A stretch of 64,000 nucleotides of DNA from positions 186,001-250,000 of the forward strand of contig JAPDFW010000074.1 in the NCBI GenBank assembly GCA_028826165.1. Direction: 5' to 3'. Within the stretch, counting starts at the first letter, position 1. Each line of letters starts with the position of its first letter. A model generated the notes under the pieces. The model was not told where the DNA came from and searched no databases. It saw only the letters and a list, made by a program, of their open reading frames with translations. The translations under genes were made by a program, and so were the position numbers. The DNA comes from Anaeramoeba ignava (taxonomy: Eukaryota; Metamonada; Anaeramoebidae). This document shows, one piece after another, positions 34,001 through 45,000 of the stretch.

Positions 34001-36302
34001 TCAAAAATGTTCATATCTTTTTTCAAAAAATCCCATTAAAGTAACAAAGAAAATTGGGAAAGAAAAGCATAAGAACAATCCAAAAAGCACATAAAGAGGG
34101 ATCATAACATAAGCAAAATGTGCGACAGTATGAGAGTCCAAATAGAAAGAAAGCATCACTTGAAAAACACCAAGTGGAAGTAAAAGAACAAAAGTGGAAA
34201 GTGAGACCAAAATTTGAGGCACATTCGAAAAAAGATTGAAAGAGGTGCAACATATGGCGAGACAGGGAAGCAAATCAATGGAATAAAGAGGGGCAAAAGT
34301 AGCCGAGTAAGACCAATGGACAATACCATCCAATTTCAACACTATGAAAAGAAGGAAAAAATCAAGAAGACAAAGAACAAGAAAAACAATTGCGAAAATG
34401 GATGCGTTTCTTCTTTCGTAGAAAACTACATAGCAACTGACAGATGTGCCAATAAAAGCAAGTACAAAAAGAGGAAGGAAGGCAATGATCCAACTTGAAC
34501 TAATCAACTTATCAGAACGCAGGCAAATTAAAACCAAACTAAGTTCAATTAGTTCAAGTATTGCTGCCCCAAGACGAAGCAGGACACGATCAGACCTGAA
34601 GCTCTGGTAAAACGAGAGGATGAAGGCAAACACTCCAACACCCGCAAAGGAAATAAGGAATGGGAAGGCTATCAAAGTTGTATAATAGTGCATTTTTTTC
34701 TCGATATTCCAGGTCAACATGATGAGAAAACCGACTGAGGAAAAATGGGCAAGGCAAACAAAAAGGATCAGAAGAAGTTCGTAGAAATTCCTTTGTCTTT
34801 CTCGACGAACCCTTTTGCGTCGTTGTCCGTCTTCTTTTTTGGAGAAGTATTCTTTCGCTTTGAAGGTTTCATGAAGATATTGCACTTTGGAAATGACTGA
34901 TTCTCTTGGATTTTGACAAAGATTAATATACTTAATTCGTGAGTTTTCCGAAGACACACAAATTGGCGTGATTTTTCCTGTTTTATCCATAAAAGTTGTT
35001 TGAGAATCAGGTTCATACACATTTCTACGAAAAGGAGTGAAGGAACTCAAAAAACGGAGACTAGAAACCTCAGGAAGATTTGAAGGGGAAAGCAAAGAAT
35101 CTTCCATTCTCAAATTTTCAAATTGACGACTAAATTGGATATCGTTTGAAAATTTTATTTTTCTTTGATCCAAAAGTTGTTTTATTTCCTCATCAATATT
35201 AAATTGATGTCCAATTACATCAATTGATCCAAAAAATACATTTTTTTGGAATAATTCCAATCTTTTCCAAATAAATAATTTGTTGTAAACTATTCCAATT
35301 CTTCTCCATAGTTCTCTATCGTAGGAAAGATCATTTAAAAGTTTGCATGTCATTGAAGCACGAATTATTTCTATTGGAGAGAGGTATTCCATTATCATTA
35401 ACAAGACTTTTAATTTTTAATTTTGATTTAAATTTTAATTTTAATTTTAATTTTAATTTTGATTTTAATTATAATTTTAATTTTAATTTTAATTTTAATT
35501 TTAATATTAATTTAAATTTTAATTTTAATTTTGATTTTGATTTGAATTTTAATTTTAATTTTAATTTTGATTTTAATTTTAATTTTAATTTTTGATTTTG
35601 ATTTTAATTTTGATTTTGATTTTAATTTTAATTTTAATTTTAATTTCAATTTTAATTTCAATTTTAATTTTAATTTCAATTTTAATTTTAATTTTAATTT
35701 TAATTTTAATTTTAATTTTAGTTTTAATTTTAATTTTAATTTCAATTTTAATTTTGATTTTAATTTTGATTTTAATTTTAATATTAATTTTGATTTGAAT
35801 TTTGATTTTAATTTTGATTTTAATTTTGATTTTAATTTTAATTTTAATTTTAATTTTAATTTTAATTTTAATTTTAATTATAATTTTGATTTTAATTTTA
35901 ATTTTAATTTCAATTTTAATTTTTAATTTTGATTTTAAATTTTGATTTTAATTTTAATTTTAATTTTAATTTTAATTTCAATTTTAATTTGAATTTTGAT
36001 TTTGATTTTAATTTTAATTTTAATTTTAATGTTTAAAAAAGATTACTTTCTTCTGGAAGATCATAAATAGATGGTATTTTTTGAGGTTGAGGAATTTTAG
36101 GATTTGGAAGAGGTTGAATAAAAGAACTATGTTGAATTTCTTTAAATTCATCAATAGTAACTATATAAACACCAAATCCTCTACAAAGTGTAAATTTATT
36201 TGAATTTTCTTGTTGATTAAGAAGATTTGTATCTTCATTATCACTAATTTCTGTATAATCAATTAATTCATCATCAAATAAAGCATTAAGTGATGGATTC
36301 AT
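34001..36302 (-). CDS. F-box protein with eight membrane segments (TMEM185-like)
   Basis: Two exons, 36302-36047 and 35406-34001, give 553 residues; the 640-nt intron between them is a hexamer array that cuts the F-box. Splicing joins YDLPEE to ILLMIMEYLSPIEIIRASM and continues CKLLNDLSYDRELWRRI, a textbook F-box at about residues 80-125, which is strong support for the join. The second half holds eight hydrophobic segments, several ending in the pattern W/FxxxFxPLY (SSWIIAFLPLFVL, HWSYSATFAPLYS, AHFAYVMIPLYVL), as in TMEM185/fragile-X-F-associated proteins. An F-box suggests recruitment to an SCF ubiquitin ligase at a membrane; this is inference. Exon 2 is visibly richer in G and C than its surroundings. 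Confidence 0.85.
35407..36046. repeat. 640-nt TTTTAA/TTTTGA hexamer array splitting the F-box
   Basis: Hexamers TTTTAA, TTTTGA and TTTCAA fill the intron. On the coding strand it begins GTAATC and ends TAAAAG. Confidence 0.85.
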
Positions 36303-36599
36303 TTATAATTTATAATTTATAATTTATAATTTGAAAATAAAAAAATGAAAATAAAAAAATGAAAAATAAATAAAACACGAATTTTTTGGATTTTTTTTAA
36401 AATTAAAAATTAAAAATAAATAAAAAATCTTATTAAATTTGAAATTTATTTTAAAATTGAAAAATCTCTTTTTCTTTTTCTTTTTCTTTTTCTTTTTCTT
36501 TTTCTTAATCATAAATCAATCAAAAAAAAAAAGTGGAACAAAAAAAAACAAAACAAAAAAAAATCATTAATATTATTTTTCTTATTCTAATTAATTAAC

Positions 36600-39130
36600 T
36601 TAACAACATCCTCCACTTTTTTTTGGTTGATTATCTGTAGTTTCAATTATTGCACTTTGTGTTTTTGATAATAAATTTCTTGATGATTTTCTCATTACAT
36701 CTTTTGATTTTTGATAAAGAAATTTTGCTGTTTGATAAAAAGCTTCTTCAACATTTGTTCCTTTTTTTGCACTTGTTTCCATATATCTTATTTCTATTTT
36801 AAATTTAAATTTTTATTTCAATTTTAAATTTTGATTTTAATTTTAATTTTAATTTTAATTTTGATTTGAATTTCAATTTTAAATTTTAAATAACCATTTG
36901 AAAATGCAAATTTTTCTGCTTCTTCTGTTGAAACTTCTCTTTCTCGAATATCAATCTTATTTCCTACTAAAACTTTAACACAATTTTTATTTGTATATTC
37001 TTTTGCATCAGTTATCCATAATGAAACTTCATTAAAAGTATCTCTTCTAAATTATTTTTAATTTTTATCCGATTTTTATTTTGAATTTTATCCGATTTTG
37101 ATTTTGATTTTAATTTTAATTTTAATTTTAATTTTAATTTTGATTTTGATTTTGATTTTAATTTTAATTTTAATTTTGATTTTGATTTTAATTTTGGTTT
37201 AGATTTAGATTTTGATTTAGATTTTGATTTTGATTTAGATTTAGATTTAGATTTTAATTTTGATTTTGGTTTTAATTTTCATTTTGATTTTGGTTTTGGT
37301 TTTGGTTTTAGTTTTCATTTTGATTTTGGTTTTGATTTTGATTTTGATTTAGATTTTGATTTTGATTTTCATTTTGATTTTGATTTTGATTTTAATTTTG
37401 ATTTTAATTTTGATTTTGATTTTGATTTTGATTTAGATTTAGATTTAGATTTGGATTTTGATTTTGATTTAGATTTAGATTTAGATTTAGATTTAGATTT
37501 AGATTTAGATTTAGATTTAGATTTTGATTTTAATTTATATTTTAATTTTTGATTTTGATTTATATTTTAATTTTAATTTTGATTTTGATTTTGATTTTAA
37601 TTTTGATTTTGATTTTGATTTTGATTTTGATTTAGATTTTGACTTGATTTTCATTTTGATTTAGATTTAGATTTGATTTTCATTTAGATTTGATTTTCAT
37701 TTTGATTTTAAATTACCTGCTTGTATCAAAAAGTATAAAAACTGCATCAGAACCTCTAAAATAATTACGAGTCATTGATCGAAATCTTTCCTATAAAATA
37801 ATTATTTTTTTATTTAATGAATAATTGTTTTTCAAAATAGATTTTTATTGAGAATAATTTTTTACTTGACCTGCAGTATCCCAAAGTTGTACAGTTCTAT
37901 TGATTTTGGTTTTTAATTTTAATTTTGATTTTTATTTTAATTTTAATTTTGATTTTGATTTTAATTTTGGTTTTAATTTTGATTTTAATTTTGATTTTGA
38001 TTTTGATTTAGATTTTAATTTTAATTTTGATTTTAATTTTAATTTTGGTTTTAATTTTAATTTTGATTTTGATTTTAGATTTTGATTTTGATTTTGATTT
38101 TGGTTTTGATTTATTTTGATTTTGATTTTAATTTTAATTTTAATTTTAATTTTAATTTTAATTTTGATTTTAGTTTTCATTTTGGTTTTCATTTTAATTT
38201 TAGTTTTCATTTTGATTTTGGTTTTAATTTTGATTTTAATTTTGATTCTGATTTTGATTTTAATTTTAGTTTTCATTTTGGTTTTAATTTTAATTTTAAT
38301 TTTAATTTTAATTTTAATTTTAATTTTAATTTTGGTTTTAGTTTTAGTTTTGATTTTGATTTTGATTTTGATTTTGATTTTAATTTTAATTTTAATTTTA
38401 ATTTTGATTTTGAATTTAAATTTTAATTTTGGTTTTAGTTTTAGTTTTGGTTTTAGTTTTCATTTTGGTTTTAGTTTTCATTTTGGTTTTAATTTTAGTT
38501 TTAGTTTTGATTTTAATTTTGATTTTAATTTTAATTTTAATTTTAATTTTGATTTTGGTTTTAATTTTAATTTTGATTTTAATTTTGATTTTGAATTTAA
38601 TTTTGATTTTGATTTTAAATTTTAATTTTAATTTTGATTTTCATTTTAATTTTAATTTTAATTTTAATTTTAATTTTAGATTTAATTTTAGTTTTCATTT
38701 GAATTTGATTTTAATTTTGAATTTGAATTTAATTTTAGTTTTCATTTTGGTTTTGAATTTATATTTTAAATTAGTTTTGATGGAAAACGTTTTACAATTT
38801 TTCTTTCATAATATATATATCTTTAGTAACAAATTCAACACCCAAAGTTTGAGGACATTCAGAAAAAACTGGTTATTTGAAAGGAAAAAATAATTTAATA
38901 AAAATTAAATTATGTAAACAAAATTTTAAAAGAAAATTCCAAGAAAAAAATTAATTAAAATACATTTTCCTTTTGTATATCTTGTTATCAAACTTGATTT
39001 TCCTTTTTGAAAAATTATTGAAAAAATTTGTTTATTATTTAAATTTTATTGAAAAATTTATTTGCTTTTAAAAATTACCAGTTCCTTTTGATCCAACAAG
39101 AATAAATTTAAAAGAAGTTTCTTTTGACAT
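36600..39130 (-). CDS. Rab-family small GTPase (Rab4/Rab14-like)
   Basis: Membrane-traffic GTPase of 204 residues, the usual Rab length, rebuilt from seven exons: 39130-39079, 39002-38964, 38868-38796, 37896-37866, 37790-37717, 37046-36895, 36793-36600; phases agree throughout. All nucleotide-binding motifs are present: P-loop GSKGTGKS, switch I with [15 protein letters not shown] in switch II, NKID and ETSAK. The C-terminus ends GGCC, a double-geranylgeranylation signal. Switch regions look most like Rab4/Rab14, a tentative assignment. Exons as short as 31 and 39 nt are separated by introns up to 899 nt filled with hexamer arrays. The same-strand neighbour upstream is another Rab. Confidence 0.92.
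37047..37716. repeat. TTTTGA/TTTAGA hexamer array in Rab intron
   Basis: A 670-nt intron made of TTTTGA, TTTTAA, TTTAGA and TTTTGG hexamers. Runs of TTTAGA near 37430-37520 form a local sub-block. Confidence 0.82.
37897..38795. repeat. 899-nt TTTTAA/TTTTGA hexamer array in Rab intron
   Basis: Hexamers TTTTAA, TTTTGA, TTTTGG and TTTTCA fill the intron between the switch I and WDTAGQ exons. The long L/I/V/F/N/D open frames across it are hexamer artefacts. Confidence 0.82.
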
Positions 39131-39441
39131 TTTAAATTTCTAATTAAGAAAATTTTAAAAAGAAAAAAATGAAAATCTTTAAAAAAAAAAAAATAAATTT
39201 TTAAAAAACAAAAAAAAAAACAAAAGAAGAATAAAAATGGAAAATAATTTCGAATATTTTTTTGATTTGAAATCTTTTTAAATGGACGTTTATTGTTTCT
39301 ACAATAGCGTCAACAATATGTAAAAAAAATTTTTTTTAAATGATTTCTTTTTGAAAATCACATTCGAAAAAAAAATTTTTTTAATTCAATTTTTTCCAAA
39401 AAAAAATATTATTAATATTATTATTAATATTATTCATAAAA

Positions 39442-41500
39442 TTAGCAGCATCCAGTTTTCTTTTTTTCTGTAATAATTGGTGTTAATGTTTCACCAAGTG
39501 TTATTGTTTTTAATTCATTTGTTTTTTGAGTTGGTTCAATTGTTGGTGGATTTGAATCTGGAATCATTTCCGCTTTAAAATTTAAAATTTTAATTTTTAT
39601 CCGATTTTAATTTTAATTATAAATATAAATATAAATATAAATATAAATATAAATATAAATATAAATATAATTATAAATGTAAATATAATTATAAATATAA
39701 TTATAAATATAAATATAAATATAAAAATAAATATAAATATAAATATAAATATAAAAATAAATATAATTTTAATTTTAATTTTAATTTTAATTATAAATAT
39801 AAATATAAATATAAAATATAAATATAAATATAAGTATAAATATAAATATAAATATAATTATAATTATAAATATAAATATAAATATAAATATAATTATAAA
39901 TATAAATATAAATATAAATATAAATATAAATATAAATATAAATATAAATATAAATATAAATATAAATATAAATATAAATATAAATATAAATATAAATATA
40001 AATATAAAAATAAATATAATTTTAATTTTAATTTTAATTATAAATATAAATATAAATATAAATATAAATATAAATATTTTTTACCAATTTTAAAAAATAA
40101 ATCTTCAACATGTTCACCAGTTTTGGCAGAAGTTTCTAAAAAAAGTAAATTATTTTCTTGAGCATATTGTTGAGCAATTTTCATTTTAACTTCTCGACTT
40201 TCAGATAAATCAGATTTATTTCCAACAAGAGATATAATAATTTTTTTATCTCCTTGTTGTTGCATTTCTTCAACCCATCTTTGTGCAATTTCATAACTTT
40301 GCTATAAATTTAATTATAAATTTAATTATAAATTTTGAAATGAATTTAATTATAAATTTAATTATAAATTTTGAAATGAATTTAATTATAAATTTAATTA
40401 TAAATTTAATTATAAATTTAATTATAAATTTAATTATAAATTTAATTATAAATTTAATTATAAATTTAATTATAAATTTAATTATAAATTTAATTATAAA
40501 TATAATTATAAATTTAATTATATATTTAATTATATATTTAATTATAATTTTAATTATAAATTTAATTATAAATTTAATTATAAATATAATTATAAATTTA
40601 ATTATAATTTTTAATTATAAATTTAATTATAAATTTAATTATAAATTTAATTATAAAATTAATTATAAATTTAATTATAAATATAATTATAAATTTAATT
40701 ATAAAATTAATTATAAATTTAATTATAAATTTAATTATAAATTTAATTATAAATTTAATTATAAATTTAATTATATATTTAATTATATATTTAATTATAA
40801 TTTTTAATCATTAGAAAATAAGAAAATAAACCTTTTGAGTTATATCATAAACAACAATAGCAGCACGAGCATTTCTATAATAAATTGGAGCAAGACTATG
40901 AAACCTTTCTTGACCAGCAGTATCCCAAATTGCAAAATTAATTTGATTATCTGGTAATTCAACTGATTTTGTAATACATTGAGCTAAATAAAATTAAAAT
41001 TTAAATCAAAATTAAAATTAAAATTAAAATTAAAATTAAAAATTAAAATTAAAATTAAAATTAAAATTAGAATTGAAATTAAAATTAAAATTAAAATTAA
41101 AATTAAAATTAAAATTTAAATTGAAATTAAAATCGAAATTAAAATTAAAATTAAAATTGAAATTGAAATTAAAATTAAAATTAAAATTGAAATTAAAATT
41201 AAAATTGAAATCAAAATTAAAATTGAAATTAAAATTGAAATTAAAATTAAAATTGAAATTAAAATTAAAATTAAAATTGAAATTAAAATTAAAATTAAAA
41301 TTTAAATTGAAATTAAAATTAAAATTGAAATTAAAATTAAAATTAAAATTAAAATTAATTTGTTTTTTTTTACCTCCTATTGTTGATAATTGACAATCTA
41401 CAAATTCTCCTTGAGTAAATCGAAGTGCAAGTGATGTTTTACCAACTCCTGTATGTCCAAGAATAACAAGTTTAGTTGCATTTGGTATATTGATAGACAT
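39442..41500 (-). CDS. Rab5-like small GTPase
   Basis: A 208-residue Rab from four exons: 41500-41374, 40983-40832, 40301-40085, 39572-39442, all phases agreeing. Motifs: P-loop GHTGVGKTS, switch [32 protein letters not shown] in switch II, NKSDL and ETSAK, and a C-terminal KKKTGCC prenylation signal. The [15 protein letters not shown] stretch and the N-terminal [15 protein letters not shown] resemble Rab5/Rab22, regulators of early endosome fusion; the subfamily is inferred from motif similarity. Each of its three introns is a different tandem array (AAAATT hexamer, TTTAATTATAAA dodecamer, ATAAAT hexamer). Confidence 0.92.
39573..40084. repeat. ATAAAT hexamer array in Rab5-like intron
   Basis: Third intron of the gene, 512 nt, mostly perfect ATAAAT units with two islands of TTTTAA (near 39770 and 40020). 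Confidence 0.85.
40302..40831. repeat. TTTAATTATAAA dodecamer array in Rab5-like intron
   Basis: Second intron, 530 nt, 12-nt units TTTAATTATAAA with a few TTTGAAATG interruptions at its 3' side (near 40330-40380). Confidence 0.85.
40984..41373. repeat. AAAATT hexamer array in Rab5-like intron
   Basis: First intron, 390 nt, AAAATT/GAAATT hexamers between the STIG and AQCITK exons. Confidence 0.85.
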
Positions 41501-41605
41501 TAAGAAAAGAGAAAAAAATAAAATAAAAAAATAGAAAAATGAAAAAAAATGTTTTTTTTTGTTTTTATTTTTTTTTTCAAAATTCCAAATTCAAAAATAA
41601 AAGAG

Positions 41606-42011
41606 AATTTTGTTTTTGTTTTTGTTTTTGTTTTTGTTGTTTTTGTTGTTGTTTTTGTTTTTGTTTTTGTTTTTGTTTTTGTTTTTGTTGTTTTTGTTTT
41701 TGTTTTTGTTTTTGTTTTTTTTTGTTGTTTGTTTTTTTTTTGTTTTTGTTTTTTTTGTTTTTTGTTTGTTTTTGTTTTTGTTTTTGTTTTTGTTTTTTTT
41801 TTTGTTTTTGTTTTTGTTTTTGTTTTTGTTTTTGTTTTTGTTTTTGTTTTTGTTTTTGTTTTTGTTTTTGTTGTTTTTTTTTTTTTGTTTTTGTTTTTTT
41901 TTTGTTTTTGTTTTTGTTGTTTTGTTTTTTGTTGTTTTTGTTTTTGTTGTTGTTTTTGTTTTTGTTTTGTTGTTTTTGTTGTTGTTTTAGTTTTTGTTGT
42001 TGTTTTTGTTG
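41606..42011. repeat. TTTTTG hexamer array after the RhoGEF-Kelch stop codon
   Basis: About 400 nt of GTTTTT units, (CAAAAA)n on the transcribed strand, abut the TAA stop of the large minus-strand gene and end about 100 nt before the Rab5-like start. It would form the 3' untranslated and intergenic sequence. Open frames here (F, C, V repeats) are artefacts. Confidence 0.85.
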
Positions 42012-45000
42012 TTAATCCAATTTTAATCTTTTTGCTCTTCTTGAAAATGACATATGTAACCTAACAAACTTAGTTTTTCCTTCATTAAAACTGTCAAATA
42101 ATCGAACTAAATCTTTTTGTTTGACAATTTCCAATTTTTTTTGATGATTTTGAAATTTAAGAACAACAAACTTATGCAATTCTGAATTCAAAGTTTCATA
42201 CAAACCAAAAATATCAACACTTTTAGAAACTTCAAAATAATAAACGTCTTTTGATTTTGTAACACATTTCAATTTGACTTTACTTGGCAATCCAAAAGAA
42301 AACTGTCGATTTTCTAGTTTTTTGCTTTCTTGGTTTTTCGTTGAATAATTTTCTTGATAATTCTTGAGTTTTTTCTGTGCGTTTTCTATTTTGAATTTCA
42401 AATTTTTAAATTTTTCAGTTGATTCTCTAAGTGATTTTTTTGTGTTTCGAATTTCTCTTTGTAAAGTATCCCCATCATTTGGCAAATTTCCATAAGTTGA
42501 GTTTCTATTTGATCGGTTATCTTTTTCAGGATTATTTTGCTTCGACATTTGCATAATTCTGTTTATGGTTTCTTGAGTATTTGCATTTAATTTTGAACTC
42601 AAATTTTCTTGTAATTTTTTACTTAATTCTTCATTTAATTCTTCATTTAAATTTCGACTTAAAGAAGGTTTTGCTGTTGGATCTCTTTTATATCTTTCCA
42701 GAGAAACTGAAGGTGATTTCCTGGTCACTAAAGTTCGTCGAGGAACAAATTTACTCGAATTATTTTTTTCTGATGTGTCTTTATTATCTGCTGATTCTTG
42801 ATCTTTTTTCCTCATGTGAATAATTGAAAAAGACCGTTTTTTTTTCGTTTTTGGTTTTTTTTGCTTTTTTTTTGCATTTGGATCTTTTTCTTCAGTATTG
42901 GGTACTTTTGATTTATTCTGTTCTTGATATGACTGAGAGTTTACAACAACTGAAGAGCTTCTTTCAAGCTTTTTTCTTTGTCTTGGGGAGTTTAAGTTAT
43001 CATTTAAATTTTCATTTGAATTTTCATTTAAATTTTCAATTTTTGCTTTCTTTTCCTTTTTTGGTTTTGATTTTGATTTTGATTTTCTTTTTTCCTCTGT
43101 GACTTTTTTTTCTGATGATTTTTGTGAATGTTCACTTTCACTTTCATTTTGAATTTCATTTTGAATTTCATTTTGATTTGGATTTGGATTTTCAATTTGA
43201 TTTTCAACTTGATTTCCAAATTGATTTTGAATTTCATTTTGATTTTGATTTTGCATTTGATTTTGGAGTTCAAGCCTTTTTTTCTCTTCATATTCCTGTT
43301 TGTCTTTCAATAATTTTGCATATAAAACTTGGTGTTCTCTTTCCCTTTCTTTTTTCTTTGAAATGATTCCTTTTTTAAATTGAGAATCCAAAATGTTAAG
43401 AAAATTTGATTTTCTTTCAGCAACAGAACCACCAAAAAAGACAATTTTCCCGTCTTTATAAAGCGATGCGCTGTGTCTTGCTCTTGCGATTGGTTTTTGT
43501 CCGCGTTCATTTGCACTATTCCATGTATAATCTTCTAAATCTAAATAATAAATATCATTATTGATATCAAAAGCTGATGTTCCACCAACTATCCATAATC
43601 TATTATTGAAAACAGTTCCTGAGTGACAAAATCTTGGTGATGGGGTTTCTCCTGATGTTTTTTGGCAAGTCCACTCTCCAGTTTCTTTTTTTTTTATATT
43701 TTTTGAATTTAAATTTTTAAATATTTTTGAATTTATAAATATTTTTTAATTTAAATATTTATTAATTTAAATATTTATTAATTTAAATATTTTTGGATTT
43801 AAATATTTTTGAATTTATATATTTAAATATTTTTTAATTTAAATATTTATGAATTCAAATATTTTTGAATTTAAATATATTTATTAATTTAAATATTTAT
43901 TTTTGGATTTAAATATTTTTGAATTTAAATATTTTTTGATTTAAATATTTATTAATTTAAATTTAATTTAAATATTTTTATGAATTTAAATATTTATTAA
44001 TTTAAATATTTTTTGAATTTAAATTTAATTTAAATATTTTTTGAATTTAAATTTAATTTAAATATTTATTAATTTAAATATTTTTGGATTTAAATATTTT
44101 TGAATTTAAATATTTTTGAATTTAAATATATTTTTTGATTTAAATATTTATTAATTTAAATATTTATTAATTTAAATATTTTTGAATTTATATATTTATT
44201 AATTTAAATATTTATTAATTTAAATATATTTTTGAATTTAAATATATTTATTAATTTAAATATTTTTTGATTTAAATATTTATTAATTTAAATATTTTTG
44301 AATTTAAATATATTTTTGAATTTAAATATATTTATTAATTTAAATATTTTTGATTTAAATATTTATTAATTTAAATATTTTTGAATTTAAATATATTTTT
44401 TTAATTACCTGTGTCGTAAATCCAAAAATCATTGTAAGTTTTGGAATAAAAACACCCTCCAAACACTAGAAATTTCGAATCATAAAATTCAGTAATATGC
44501 CAACTTCTTGGTGGAGGAATTAAATTTTCATTCGGAAATTCAAATTTAAACCAAGTGTAAGTATTTGCATCCAATAAATAAACATCATTCAAATAAGAAT
44601 TATCATCTGCTCTTCCACCAAAAATCCAAATTTGATTCATTAAAACTGACTCGGAATGGCCTGATCTTGGTGAAGGTGGTGTTCCCGTTGTCAAAGGTTC
44701 ATTCACCCATTCATTTGTATCTTTGATAATTTTTTTTTGTTTTTAATTTTTTTGAATTTTAAATATAAAATATTCATTTTCAATCCAAATCAAAATTGTT
44801 TGTTTGTTTGTTTGTTTGTTTGTTTGTTTGTTTGTTTGTTTGTTTGTTTGTTTGTTTGTTTGTTTGTTTGTTTGTTTGTTTGTTTGTTTGTTTGTTTGTT
44901 TGTTTGTTTGTTTGTTTGTTTGTTTGTTTGTTTACCAGTTAAAAATATATGCAAATCCCCAAGTTTTTTTGTTCCATTCGTTCCTCCAAATACATATAAA

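Noticed and set aside
35512-38893. Many L/I, N/F and K/L open frames
   Set aside because: Hexamer artefacts inside F-box and Rab introns, open in several frames at once.
41539-42064. F/C/V-rich open frames on the plus strand
   Set aside because: They are the (GTTTTT)n array after the stop codon of the minus-strand gene.
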